The notes under the pieces: generated by a model | Told to the model about the DNA's origin: nothing | The model's input: only the letters and a program-made list of their open reading frames with translations | The model's database searches: none | Made by a program: the position numbers and the translations under genes | Assembly: GCA_019894855.1 (NCBI GenBank) | Contig: JAGXNS010000002.1 | Coordinates: 1 to 64,000, forward strand | Direction of reading: 5' to 3' | DNA length: 64,000 bases | Source of the DNA: Promethearchaeota archaeon | GTDB lineage: Archaea; Asgardarchaeota; Lokiarchaeia; Sigyniarchaeales; SOKP01 | Shown: one piece after another, positions 28,101-36,379 of the stretch | Layout: every line of letters begins with the position of its first letter | Numbering within the stretch: the stretch's first letter is position 1

Positions 28101-29023
28101 TTGATTAAACCATTATATAGACGAGAAAGTTTGTTTCTATTTGTATATAAAATATGAAATATGGCTAGAAAAATAGTAAAATAAAAAACTGCTCCAAGCT
28201 CCACACTAGTTAAGAAAGAACTATATGGGAATGTAAAACTTATAGCATAGACAAGTAACCCAACTCCTTCGATTCCCGCATAGGCTATTAAAATATTAGA
28301 ATCGTATTTCTTCAGTAAAATCATAATTGCAACTATAATAGGAAGAATTAAAAAAACGAAGTTAAAACCTCCCCAACTTAAAGCTAAATAACCAGAAAAG
28401 ATGCCACCTAAAACAGAATGATAGAATTTCCCTGTTCTCACTGTTTTAATAAAGAAATAAAAAGCCATTAAAGCAGCAAAAACACCGATAGTTTCATTAT
28501 CGAAAAACCCTGCCGTCGTTCGTTGCATGAAACCAGGGTTAAAAGCTAAAAAAAATGCAGCGACTAATCCGCATCTTCGATCGAGCGCTTCTTTCCCTAC
28601 CAGATAAATAGCAAAAACAGATGCTCCCCCCATAATCGCTGGAAAAAAGTAACATATATCATATAAAGATATTGGAATCCCTATAAAATTAAAAGCTTGG
28701 TAAATTGCTACTACAGTGAAAGTTAGTCCAGGTCTAAGGGTCCCCCGGGAAAAACCTTCAGGAAACCAACTTTTTATGTCGTGCCAATTAAAGTATTCAA
28801 ATACAGAATGCGTTGATAAATATTCTGCGTTGTAATATTGAATCCATGGGTCAAATGCTTTTATAAGGTAATTACCAGATATAATTGGTGAAAGTCTTAT
28901 TAAAATGGCTAAAAACACAACTAAAAAGAGAGCTAAGAAAAACACGATGTTAAATGTTTTTACTGTTATGGTTGCTCTTGCGCGATCTCTGAAATTTTTT
29001 AAAGATGGGTAAATAAAGGACAT
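25151..29023 (-). CDS. aglB: AglB/STT3 oligosaccharyltransferase with long repeat-bearing ectodomain
   Basis: A 1290-residue catalytic oligosaccharyltransferase, transferring lipid-linked glycans to Asn of secreted proteins. An N-terminal membrane domain of a dozen or more segments carries the first acidic site (FDPWIQYYNAEY), and the hallmark WWDYGYW lies at residues 526-532. Residues beyond about 740 are unusual: at least five copies of an Ig/CARDB-like unit (LKNTGSKDLTISDIKING, IENTGLSTVILKDFYIDN, VKNTGDIILGLDSIYL, IKNTGDEEITLDKIYLN, IDNEGLFNLTVESIYINN). These should lie outside the cell. Family members I know are about 800-1000 residues, so the tail is long. Confidence 0.93.
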   Translation of the reverse strand: MSFIYPSLKNFRDRARATITVKTFNIVFFLALFLVVFLAILIRLSPIISGNYLIKAFDPWIQYYNAEYLSTHSVFEYFNWHDIKSWFPEGFSRGTLRPGLTFTVVAIYQAFNFIGIPISLYDICYFFPAIMGGASVFAIYLVGKEALDRRCGLVAAFFLAFNPGFMQRTTAGFFDNETIGVFAALMAFYFFIKTVRTGKFYHSVLGGIFSGYLALSWGGFNFVFLILPIIVAIMILLKKYDSNILIAYAGIEGVGLLVYAISFTFPYSSFLTSVELGAVFYFTIFLAIFHILYTNRNKLSRLYNGLINTIKWALIPVITIFGVIIWVAPDLIPFGFGGRLVSVLSPLIRDSISVTASVAEHMPSSWSVFYYNTLIPLTLLPLGLFFLFKRANVADILLLTFLLLIFYFTGSMIRIILLFAPAACLVGAYGLVNVLKIFGSFYGEKRTGVSRKRKRQVKRMVGKSEIGAVYFIVGIMCMAQVMHASNIALTQLSQSQLAPGGQIHDWEETLTWMKTNLPGTSVVVSWWDYGYWITPIGNMTTVNDNGTINQTRMGMTGMAMMQTNEIYSAKVFRALQADYVLVYFGMLYPNLGGDEGKWPWMVRICNDNYQSYKNYGMEEDNWASNSVFVEDEYFNSTTGSPTSKWFQSQLVKLMFYGNPTAPPSDPNNPQTFTEYYQSQVNTLTDDQGNPYTTHIPIDGLYEFNVFKYAYISTNGMVKLFKLDYTALESSFQIQNPEVFDTGYATFKLKNTGSKDLTISDIKINGESYDFNLGKGIETNILNSNEEDLVWVDIKSSGNSFEINDVVNIEVEAQSIAVDSSPFTFTNDTSNLFVKEAREGDIRINKISSNVVQIDSSLSEINLEIENTGLSTVILKDFYIDNENNTLNNINYVSGTPILEPGQIASVNIANTLYPFYPLRTEHKIGVATPNGITDELILTSNYDGFKISILEESRIASPEALIATQTDFRNHVPINLEKTFAYTYDNGTTHVNLMVKNTGDIILGLDSIYLSTSSSWTSILNFGAFNLNPGQERSLTITASDYLTGIEVNDEIGIIVTANFDGDTKASDIGFVHTIIDKPDIEIIDSVEGHVASFIAANETGKILIKNTGDEEITLDKIYLNSTTSLSFTNDVIFEYGDITLDIQECALVSFNITGLALNSTNIVNVNITTNSSAQYNMDFPVFVDSTFYEINIDDTETTATIGGFVDIKIDNEGLFNLTVESIYINNTFISLSNFDVATYDIEAGDSIIFTISTDDLETIIGLVSNGEILNILVRTKEGAEDIHDEIVTT

Positions 29024-29211
29024 ATTTTTTCTTCTATATTATTGTTAAACGGTATAATCGTTATGAAATTTAAAAGATTTTAAAACATTAAAAGATTGTT
29101 TTTTAACAAATTAATTAGTCTTGATATTTTAACACAAACAAAATTCAATTATTATAAAAATCCTATTTCAAGCATAAAATTATTAAAATTTTAATGCTGT
29201 AATTAATAGGA

Positions 29212-30069
29212 ATGGAAAAAACGAGGTATATCTTTAAATTCTATTACATAGGGTCGAAAAAATATCATGGCTCTCAACGCCAACCTGATTATTTAACTGT
29301 TGAAGAATGTCTATTGAGCGCCTTAAAGGAGCGAAAATATATAAAAGATGATAAGACATCGGGTTTCGAAGTAGCAAGCAGAACCGATAAGTACGTTTCA
29401 GCCCGTGGATCTACTTTTTCTTTTGAGACAGAAAAAAAACCTATTTTAATGGAGATCAATACAGCTCTCCCAAAAAATATAGGAATCTGGGGGTATTCCG
29501 AAGTACCAATAGATTTTTTATCAAGATACAATGCATTGTATCGACATTACAAGTATATTGTTCCCTATTCAATTAACTTTCGTAGAAAAATAGCCTCAAA
29601 TAACCTAAACGAAATGATTAAAGCGTGTAGAACATTTGAGGGAAGACACGATTTTAGAAACTTTTTCAAACCAGAGAAAGATAATGAAAAAACGATTAGA
29701 GACATTATGTTAGCATCTTTGAGATTAGACGGTGATTTCCTAATTTTCGATTTCAAGAGTCGGGCTTTTTTAAGACAACAAATTAGAAGAATGATTGCTA
29801 AAATCTTTGAACTTGGTTTAGAAATAATTACATTTGAAGAGTTTTTAGATTTATTTAATCCCTCCAGAACTTACTCCTATCAACCCGCTGATCCCTTAGG
29901 ATTAATTTTATGGGATATTAATTACGGAAAAAAAATGCAATTTACAATTGATGCCAAATCAAAAGAGAGAATGAATAAATTCTTTCTGCGACAGGAAATT
30001 AAATTTTCAACCAAACAGAAATTATTCAGTCTTATGCAGCGTAACAATATTAGCGAGAAGGGCCTGTAA
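29212..30069 (+). CDS. truA: tRNA pseudouridine synthase TruA family
   Basis: A 285-residue TruA/Pus1-3-type pseudouridine synthase, isomerising uridines in the tRNA anticodon stem-loop. The N-terminus FKFYYIGSKKYHGSQRQPD is the family's 'YDG..Y.G.Q.Q' variant. The catalytic Asp is in SRTDKYVSARG (usual GRTDKGVHA). FEGRHDFRNFFKP and RAFLRQQIRRM are the other conserved blocks. The last 48 bases overlap the 3' end of the RFC gene on the opposite strand. Confidence 0.92.
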   Translation: MEKTRYIFKFYYIGSKKYHGSQRQPDYLTVEECLLSALKERKYIKDDKTSGFEVASRTDKYVSARGSTFSFETEKKPILMEINTALPKNIGIWGYSEVPIDFLSRYNALYRHYKYIVPYSINFRRKIASNNLNEMIKACRTFEGRHDFRNFFKPEKDNEKTIRDIMLASLRLDGDFLIFDFKSRAFLRQQIRRMIAKIFELGLEIITFEEFLDLFNPSRTYSYQPADPLGLILWDINYGKKMQFTIDAKSKERMNKFFLRQEIKFSTKQKLFSLMQRNNISEKGL

Positions 30070-30993
30070 TTGAATTTCTTCCGTGCCTCCTTGACTTAAG
30101 CGGTACTCGAACTCCGCAAGGATTTTAGTTAGCTCTATTTTTACATCTTCTGACACATCTAAATCGTAAATTTCTCGATGTAAATTCTTAATGATATTTA
30201 TGCCTGACAATCCATACTCTCTTGTTATATCATTTAACAATTTTAGTGAAAATTGTAATTGCCCCTTAAGAGCTGTTTTAAGGACAACTCTGATCCGTTC
30301 GGGTGGGACTTCTCCAGCAACCCGGAAAACCACATCTTGGTCAATATTTTTAGAGATTGTTCCGCATGATTGCAGGTAATTTATAGCTCTTCGGCAATCT
30401 CCCTTAGATACATCAACTAAAGCGTTTAAACCATCAGGGCTAATGCTTATGTCCTCTTTGCTAGCAACGAATTTGACACGGCTTTTAATATCTTCGTTTC
30501 TCAAAGATGAAAAGCGGAAAACAACGCATCTAGATTGGATAGGTGGAATAATTTTATTAGAATAGTTACAAATTAATATCATTCTACAGTTCCGCGTATA
30601 CTTTTCCATTGTTCTCCTTAAAGCCTGTTGGGCTGGTGCTGTCATATTATCTGCTTCATCTAAAATTAGAATTTTAAAGGATATAATGGAAGGAGGTTTA
30701 GCTTTAGCAAAATCCTTGATATATGTTCTTATAACATCTATACCTCTAGCATCACTTGCATTCAGTTCTAAATATGTAAGATTAATTGCTTTTTTATTAC
30801 CGTATAATTCTCTGACCATTGCTAATGCAGAAGTAGTTTTACCAGTACCGGCGGGACCAGCGAATATAAGGTGTGGCATCGATTTATCCTTTACGAATTG
30901 CTTCAATCGTTTAATAATTCCTTCTTGGTTAACCACATCACCTAATAAGCGAGGTCTGTATTTTTCCACCCATGGTTTGTTTTCAACTGACAA
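30022..30993 (-). CDS. rfcS: Replication factor C small subunit (clamp loader)
   Basis: A 323-residue AAA+ subunit of the clamp loader that opens PCNA. RFC boxes in order: WVEKYRPRLLGDVV, Walker A AGPAGTGKTTSA, Walker B LILDEADNMT, the arginine-finger SRC motif (QSRCVVFRF), and sensor 2 GDCRRAINYLQ. Length matches archaeal RfcS. The 3' end overlaps truA by 48 bp in convergent orientation. The PCNA gene is at 44 kb; the large subunit is not in the window. Confidence 0.95.
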   Translation of the reverse strand: MSVENKPWVEKYRPRLLGDVVNQEGIIKRLKQFVKDKSMPHLIFAGPAGTGKTTSALAMVRELYGNKKAINLTYLELNASDARGIDVIRTYIKDFAKAKPPSIISFKILILDEADNMTAPAQQALRRTMEKYTRNCRMILICNYSNKIIPPIQSRCVVFRFSSLRNEDIKSRVKFVASKEDISISPDGLNALVDVSKGDCRRAINYLQSCGTISKNIDQDVVFRVAGEVPPERIRVVLKTALKGQLQFSLKLLNDITREYGLSGINIIKNLHREIYDLDVSEDVKIELTKILAEFEYRLSQGGTEEIQLQALLANIVTLHKTE

Positions 30994-31110
30994 TGTAACA
31001 CCAAATATAAATAGATTTACAAATAATAAATAAAAAAATACTATTAAGAATTAAAGTTTCTTTATTTATTATTATATACAACTTTAAAAAATGGATGAAG
31101 AAACGATACA

Positions 31111-32415
31111 ATGACAGATTATAAAATCACGAAAATTAAATCTCGATGGATTTTAGATTCACGGGGAAACCCTACCGTCGAGTCTGACGTGTTTGCGGGA
31201 AAAACTTATTCAAGAGCTGCAGTTCCTTCTGGAGCATCAACGGGAATTATGGAAGCTTTAGAATTACGAGACGGAGGAGACGCTTTCTTGGGTAAACATG
31301 TTACTAGTGCAGTATCTAATGTAAACTCTATAATAAGTAATAAACTACAAGGTTTTGATGTTCGAGAACAAACCAATATTGACGAGGAGATGATAGCAAT
31401 TGATGGCACGGAAAACAAAAGCAACTTAGGTGCCAATGCAATACTTTCAGTATCTTTAGCTGTTTCAAAGTTAGCTGCGTATCTATCTGAGAAACCCTTA
31501 TATTATTATCTCTACGAATTAGCATATGGAAAATCAAGGGAAGACTTTTTATTACCAATACCGTCATGTAATATAATTAACGGGGGAGAACACGCTGGAA
31601 ATGACTTAGCTATACAAGAATTTATGATTTTACCTATAGGTGCTGATTCATTTTCAAACGCAATTCAAAATGTCGCAGAAGTCTATCAAAACTTAAAAAA
31701 GCTACTGAAACAGAATTATGGCGCTTCCGCAATTAATGTAGGCGACGAAGGGGGATTCGCTCCAAATTTATCGACAACTACGGAGGCTGTAGATATAATT
31801 ATAGAAGCTATCGAAGCGGCAGGTTTTATGATGGGCACCGATTTCGTACTTGGAATGGACGCAGCAGCAAGTGAATTTTACGAAGATGGAATGTATAACA
31901 TTGACGGGAAAAATCTCACAAATGAGGAACTAATGGAATATTACTTGAATTTAATACACGAATACCCATTTAAATCCATTGAAGATCCATTTGATGAGAA
32001 AGATTTTAGATCTTTTTCAAACCTAACAGCTAAGGTTGATAGATCGATCCAAATTGTCGACGACGATCTTACTGTTACGAATATAAAAATATTGAAAAGA
32101 GCGATAGATGAAAAAGCAGGTAATGCCTTATTACTAAAAGTTAATCAAATAGGATCCCTAACGGAAGCAATAAAAGCGGCTAAAATGGCATTTAATAGTG
32201 GGTTCAATGTAATGGTATCGCACCGTTCAGGGGAAACTGAAGATAGTTTTATTGCAGATTTAGCTACAGGTCTTTGTACGGGACAAATGAAATCAGGTGC
32301 CACATGTAGGAGCGATAGAACCTGTAAATTTAATCAACTACTTCGCATAGAAGAAGCATTAGGTTCTAAAGCAAAATACCCCAAAAAATTTGATTCGTGG
32401 AAGAGTTACATGTAA
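31111..32415 (+). CDS. eno: Enolase
   Basis: A 434-residue enolase, converting 2-phosphoglycerate to phosphoenolpyruvate. Conserved blocks: SRWILDSRGNPTVE, PSGASTGIMEALELRD, NGGEHAGND, GDEGGFAPN, metal ligands in GMDAAASEF and SIEDPF, and the catalytic Lys region LLLKVNQIGSL then VSHRSGETED. The C-terminal motif is CRSDRTCKFNQLLRIEE instead of the more common RGER.AKYNQLLRIE, a small substitution. Starts with ATG, with a modest purine-rich stretch (gatgaagaaacg) upstream. Confidence 0.96.
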   Translation: MTDYKITKIKSRWILDSRGNPTVESDVFAGKTYSRAAVPSGASTGIMEALELRDGGDAFLGKHVTSAVSNVNSIISNKLQGFDVREQTNIDEEMIAIDGTENKSNLGANAILSVSLAVSKLAAYLSEKPLYYYLYELAYGKSREDFLLPIPSCNIINGGEHAGNDLAIQEFMILPIGADSFSNAIQNVAEVYQNLKKLLKQNYGASAINVGDEGGFAPNLSTTTEAVDIIIEAIEAAGFMMGTDFVLGMDAAASEFYEDGMYNIDGKNLTNEELMEYYLNLIHEYPFKSIEDPFDEKDFRSFSNLTAKVDRSIQIVDDDLTVTNIKILKRAIDEKAGNALLLKVNQIGSLTEAIKAAKMAFNSGFNVMVSHRSGETEDSFIADLATGLCTGQMKSGATCRSDRTCKFNQLLRIEEALGSKAKYPKKFDSWKSYM

Positions 32416-32421
32416 TTTTTC

Positions 32422-33069
32422 TTAACTCTCTCTTTTTCTTTTAAATCTGTAAATATTTACATTAATTGATTTAGTTTTTTGTTTGTGAAATTGATATGTC
32501 TTACTAAGCTTCAAGTGATAAGGAAATACATAATCGATCTCCCAATTATATTTTTTTACAAATGTCGAGATAAATTGGTGTACATTTGGATTTGCGAGAT
32601 GTATCGAGTATACAACCTGTGAGATGTTAAACGCTTTCGCTAAAAAAAAGCGATCAGCAGTTTTTTTTTGGACTCCAAAAGGAGGATTCATAATAGTAGT
32701 AATAAAAAGCCCCTCTGGATTCACATTTCGAAAAAGTTCAAATTGATTTATATCAGAACAGATAGGGGAGATAATAGATTCTAAACCGTATCTACGGATG
32801 TTATTTTTTAATATCTTTAAAGCATTGAAATCTATGTCTACACTTACTACATAATGAGCTTGGAGATACGCACACGCTATTGATAATCTTCCGGTTCCAG
32901 CCCCTAAATCCAAAATCAACCGGTTTTTAACGTCGTTAAATTCGACTCCTGCGAAGAAAACAATGTCGACAGCACTTTTTGCATCAATGCAATATTGTTC
33001 TAACTCTATAATAGGATTCGAAAATCCTTCAGTTTGCTGAAGTAACGATATTAAATCTCTCTTGTTTAT
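32422..33069 (-). CDS. METTL5-like N6-adenine methyltransferase, start codon unclear
   Basis: A SAM-dependent methyltransferase of the METTL5 type (eukaryotic METTL5 methylates 18S rRNA A1832). It has DLGAGTGRLSI (SAM site), VDIDFNALKIL and the catalytic NPPFG. The usual start codons begin only at TTG 32919, inside the SAM motif. The frame continues upstream as NKRDLISLLQQTEGFSNPIIE then LEQY, matching METTL5 N-termini (KELESRLQQVDGF... LEQYPT). Candidate starts there are ATA (33069), ACG (33072) or ATT (33075), with AGG eight bases before the ATA. Further up, in-frame ATG at 33096 is cut off by TAG after five codons. About 215 residues from ATA. Confidence 0.82.
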   Translation of the reverse strand: MNKRDLISLLQQTEGFSNPIIELEQYCIDAKSAVDIVFFAGVEFNDVKNRLILDLGAGTGRLSIACAYLQAHYVVSVDIDFNALKILKNNIRRYGLESIISPICSDINQFELFRNVNPEGLFITTIMNPPFGVQKKTADRFFLAKAFNISQVVYSIHLANPNVHQFISTFVKKYNWEIDYVFPYHLKLSKTYQFHKQKTKSINVNIYRFKRKRES

Positions 33070-33185
33070 CGTAATCGCCTAAAATCTGTTCTCCATAATA
33101 TATTTTATGAAAAATTATGAAAAAATTTAATTATTTTAATTAATAATAATTAAATAGAGAAATTAAAAGATTTTTGTTGAAATTT

Positions 33186-33782
33186 ATGAAAGAATCTAAG
33201 AAAAATAATGAAATAGTTCTTACGGGTCAATATTTAGGTGTTGTAGAAGAATACTTACCGGATAAAAAGTCTACTTTCGTAAGAGATGGCCAAATTTTTG
33301 CCACTAAAACAGGAATAGTCAGTATCGATAAACAACGAAGAGCTATAGAGATTAAAAGTCACCAAGACGAAGATCGAAAAATAGTAAAAATTAACGATAT
33401 TATAATAGGAACGATTCAATTTCTAAGACTTTATTCAGTTGGTATTAGTTTTGCTACTATCAATAATAAAATTCATTTTAATAGTTCTTACTTTGGCAAT
33501 ATCCATGTATCTAATATATCCCATAAGTTTATTGAAAAAATCGCAGATGCATATCAAATTACCGATATTGTCAGAGCTAAAGTTATTAAGCAAGAACAAA
33601 ATGAATACAGCTTGAGCACCGTAGGTAATGATCTAGGTGTTATCCATGCTGATTGTAGCATATGTGGATCAACTCTTGAGAAAATAGGACAAAATAAGTT
33701 GAAATGTTCACGATGTGGAAACACTGAAAATAGGAAATTAGCTAGCGATTATGGAAATGTTAAAGAAAATCTAAGATACTAA
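33186..33782 (+). CDS. csl4: Exosome subunit Csl4
   Basis: A roughly 198-residue archaeal Csl4, a cap subunit of the RNA exosome. The N-terminal domain begins LTGQYLGVVEEYLPDKKSTF, followed by an S1-like central domain (VKINDIIIGTIQFLRLYSVG) and a C-terminal zinc ribbon (CSICG ... CSRCG). ATG at 33186 is preferred; TTG at 33174 is also in frame. It begins a co-directional run with a small unknown gene, rpoL, an RNase III-like gene and a DUF99 gene, and is divergent from the METTL5-like methyltransferase; this neighbourhood (Csl4, methyltransferase, RpoL) recurs in archaea. Confidence 0.88.
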   Translation: MKESKKNNEIVLTGQYLGVVEEYLPDKKSTFVRDGQIFATKTGIVSIDKQRRAIEIKSHQDEDRKIVKINDIIIGTIQFLRLYSVGISFATINNKIHFNSSYFGNIHVSNISHKFIEKIADAYQITDIVRAKVIKQEQNEYSLSTVGNDLGVIHADCSICGSTLEKIGQNKLKCSRCGNTENRKLASDYGNVKENLRY

Positions 33783-33843
33783 ATCGGTTAACTTCTTTTT
33801 AATACATGTTTAGATGAATAGAAATAAACAATGAGGATTTATT

Positions 33844-34065
33844 TTGGGTAACCGTGGAGGCAGAAAAGTTATGAATTTCTATAATTCAAGAGGAGAGTTA
33901 GCGAATATTGTAAAATTTCTTGAAGAAGTTCAAAAAAAAATAAATTATCTTAATCTAAATTGTAAAGTGGATGGAAAAGTAATTAAAATCACATTATTTG
34001 GACCAAGAGACCTTCAATATTTAGCAAGTGAAAGATTAAGGGAGCTAGCTAACCAATATTTATAA
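33844..34065 (+). CDS. Small conserved protein between csl4 and rpoL
   Basis: 73 residues from TTG at 33844 (TTG GGT AAC). The sequence reads as alpha/beta: a helix SRGELANIVKFLEEVQKKI, two strands (LNCKVDGKVIKITLFG) and a C-terminal helix (DLQYLASERLRELANQYL). The shape is a little like small Pcc1-type proteins of the KEOPS complex, but no signature supports that. Its place inside the csl4-rpoL run suggests a link to RNA metabolism or transcription. Function unknown. Confidence 0.6.
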   Translation: MGNRGGRKVMNFYNSRGELANIVKFLEEVQKKINYLNLNCKVDGKVIKITLFGPRDLQYLASERLRELANQYL

Positions 34066-34147
34066 AGATGCTTATCTAGTTATTGTTTTAAAACCAAAAA
34101 ACATTTATTTAATTATAGATTAGAGAACTTAGTTTTGGTGGATTATT

Positions 34148-34636
34148 TTGGCAAAAAAAAAAGCTGAATCGAAAGATGAAAATTTAGATACTGATGAAAA
34201 AGACTTACTTGATGATGAAGAGATAGAAAGTCACTATCCAGATTTATCAGATGATTCAAAAATAAAAGAGGAATCAGTCTCTATAGATGTAGTTGACGAT
34301 GAGGACGAAGATGAAGAAGAAGGTTTTGAAATTGAACCCGAACCCGAACAAACTTATAAATTTTTAACACTAGGCTTAAAAAAAGGTTTTAGGGACGATG
34401 ATTACACGTTATCCGTAGAAGGCCAATCGCACGGATTTTGTAACATTTTTGTTAAACTTCTATTAGAAACTGAAGGTGTAAATTCAGCAGCGTATAAAAT
34501 CACCAAATTAGTTCCTCCAGAAATATTCATTAGGTTGGAAGATGGCTATGAAATAAAAAAAATTCTTTACAAGACGATAGAAACCTTGAGAACAGAAGTT
34601 GGAAAAGTCGAAAAAGTGTTTAAAAAACTCATGTAA
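34148..34636 (+). CDS. rpoL: RNA polymerase subunit L (Rpb11-like) with acidic N-terminal extension
   Basis: 162 residues from TTG at 34148. The C-terminal 90 residues are RpoL/Rpb11: DDYTLSVEGQSHGFCNIFVK (the 'HTL.N.L' region in variant form), then VNSAAYKITKLVPPEIFIRL and the long final helix. RpoL pairs with RpoD in polymerase assembly. The first 70 or so residues are an extension of Asp, Glu, Lys and Ser (including DDEDEDEEEGFEIEPEPEQ), absent from ordinary archaeal RpoL of about 90-95 residues. The start is fixed by the lack of another good start before the core. Confidence 0.82.
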   Translation: MAKKKAESKDENLDTDEKDLLDDEEIESHYPDLSDDSKIKEESVSIDVVDDEDEDEEEGFEIEPEPEQTYKFLTLGLKKGFRDDDYTLSVEGQSHGFCNIFVKLLLETEGVNSAAYKITKLVPPEIFIRLEDGYEIKKILYKTIETLRTEVGKVEKVFKKLM

Positions 34637-34696
34637 ACCTCTCTTTTTTGTATTTGTATGAAAACTTTATAAGAAATTACTGCTCTTCTATTCTTA

Positions 34697-35149
34697 ATGC
34701 CATACGATTTTTTGTTAAAGGATATAAATTCCATTCTAACCTGTAAGTCGATAGGGACAGATAAAGGGTTAGCGAAAATAGGAGACGGTGTAGTTAATCT
34801 TACTTACTCAATAGCAAAATCTATTTTTTTAACTAAAGTTAACAAAAACAATAAGAGTATAAGAACGGGATTAAAAGTAAGTAAAAAAATTCTGTCAGAA
34901 GCTCTAAAAAAAGCCGATATGAAAAAATTTTCAAAAAGTAGGGCAGACGCTCACGACCTTGCTGACACCGTTGAGGCACTTATTGCATACGTATGGTTTT
35001 GTGATAAAATGACGATAGAGGATATGGTTAATTTTCTCGCCGATTCTTTAAGTGGTGATCTATACATTAGAAGCGAGGAAATTCAAAACGCAACGATTGC
35101 CTTCACTAAACTGCTGTTACACATTAAAAAGTTTCTACCCGAGAGCTGA
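34697..35149 (+). CDS. RNase III-like domain protein
   Basis: 150 residues with an RNase III-like fold: LAKIGDGVVNLTYSIAKSIF (helix with the family's 'GD...' acid) and DAHDLADTVEALIAYVWF (the second conserved acidic helix; canonical 'D..EA..GA.Y'). It lacks a double-stranded RNA-binding domain. Similar stand-alone domains occur in many archaea. Whether it cuts RNA is unknown, though acidic residues in both helices are kept. Its stop lies three bases before the DUF99 start, so translation is probably coupled. Confidence 0.75.
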   Translation: MPYDFLLKDINSILTCKSIGTDKGLAKIGDGVVNLTYSIAKSIFLTKVNKNNKSIRTGLKVSKKILSEALKKADMKKFSKSRADAHDLADTVEALIAYVWFCDKMTIEDMVNFLADSLSGDLYIRSEEIQNATIAFTKLLLHIKKFLPES

Positions 35150-35151
35150 GC

Positions 35152-35712
35152 ATGAAAGAATTCCCAATAACAATTGGAGTAGACGATGCGAAATTTAAAT
35201 TTGGTTCTGAATCACACACGACTGATTTAATTGGAGTAGTGTGTCAAGGTACGAGAATGGTTAGCATGGTCAAAAAAGAAATAACTATTGATGGAGATGA
35301 TGCTACGGAAGTTTTAATCGAACTTATAAGGCAAAATGAAAAACACGTGCAATTCATAATTACCGATACTATTACTTTTGGTGGTTTTAACATAATTGAT
35401 TTAGAAGAAATCTACAACGCTACGAATAAACCAATTATTGCTGTAACTGAAAAAGAAGTGGATCTTGATGCAGTTAAAAAAGCAATTTTAAAAAAATTCC
35501 CACAAAATAACATAGCTAAATTACGAAAAATTGTAAATGCAGGTAATTTGTATGAAACTGTAACTGAAACAGCGGGAGGGCTATCAAAAGTGTTTTTTCA
35601 TTCTAAAGGAATTTCATATACAGATGTTAATTCTTTATTTCAAAAAGTTTGCATCGATTCAAAAATCCCCGAACCCGTGCGCCTTGCTCACATAATAGGA
35701 AAAGCTTTATAA
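35152..35712 (+). CDS. DUF99 family protein
   Basis: 186 residues of the DUF99 family, whose fold is related to endonuclease V. Conserved features: IGVDDAKFKF at the N-terminus, TDLIGVVCQGTRMV, DGDDATEVLIELI and the strand-turn TITFGGFNIIDLEEI, then PIIAVTEKEVDLDAV. The start ATG follows the RNase III-like gene by 2 bp. Activity has not been established for most of the family as far as I know. Converges on the Arf-like GTPase, 7 bp apart. Confidence 0.85.
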   Translation: MKEFPITIGVDDAKFKFGSESHTTDLIGVVCQGTRMVSMVKKEITIDGDDATEVLIELIRQNEKHVQFIITDTITFGGFNIIDLEEIYNATNKPIIAVTEKEVDLDAVKKAILKKFPQNNIAKLRKIVNAGNLYETVTETAGGLSKVFFHSKGISYTDVNSLFQKVCIDSKIPEPVRLAHIIGKAL

Positions 35713-35719
35713 TAAAGTT

Positions 35720-36196
35720 TTATTTGGTATGAATCTCATACTCTAAAATTTCTCTCATCCTTTGTTGTAACTCAGGTCTGATAGCTGACATTCCGTACGT
35801 TTTAACACCGCCTAATTTTTTCTGGATTTCCTTAGCGCTTAAGGCACCAGGTAGATCTTGCTTATTTGCGATTGCTATGATTTTAGTTCCTAAACTACGT
35901 TCAAACCTATTATAGATTTCCTTTGTTTGCTCTACATTTTTTTCAGTAGAATCACACACGATCACTGCTAAACCAGCTCCTCTGAGAAAATCCTGCCACA
36001 TAAACTTAAACCTATTCTGGCCTCCTAAATCCCAAACTGAACAATTTTGACCGTTCAAGATGGAATCTTCCACTTCTAGACCTACTGTAGGAGTTCTTTC
36101 CTCGGAGACCTCTCTCCCCTGCAACAAAGACAAAAGCGATGATTTTCCAACAGACTGTTCCCCTATCAAACATATCTTCTTCTTGGTTGTTAACAA
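35720..36196 (-). CDS. Arf-like small GTPase
   Basis: A 158-residue Arf/Sar/Arl-type GTPase. G1 GEQSVGKSS (12-20), switch I PTVGLEVED (the Arf 'PT.G'), G3 VWDLGGQNRFKFMW (WDxGGQ, diagnostic for Arf-like), G4 NKQDLPGALS with the Arf-specific NKQDL and a G5-like MSAIRPEL. There is no N-terminal glycine or amphipathic helix, so no myristoylation signal. It stands alone on the minus strand. Arf-like GTPases are an Asgard and eukaryote feature. Confidence 0.92.
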   Translation of the reverse strand: MLTTKKKICLIGEQSVGKSSLLSLLQGREVSEERTPTVGLEVEDSILNGQNCSVWDLGGQNRFKFMWQDFLRGAGLAVIVCDSTEKNVEQTKEIYNRFERSLGTKIIAIANKQDLPGALSAKEIQKKLGGVKTYGMSAIRPELQQRMREILEYEIHTK

Positions 36197-36379
36197 AATT
36201 AACCCTTTCTAATTACGATTTATAATAATTAGAAAAGGCAAATAATCTTACAAAAATGAAAATAATATTCACATAACATGAAATTATAAAACTAATAGAA
36301 ATTGGATTACCAGAAAAAAGCAAATAAAAATAAATTAAAATTAAATATTAATTAAAAAAATCAAAGAAAGATTGTTTCT

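Noticed and set aside
33079-33096. Pyrrolysine or amber read-through in the METTL5-like gene
   Set aside because: Not excluded, but TAG ends several genes here normally, and starting at ATA gives the family's expected length; kept only as an alternative in the finding.
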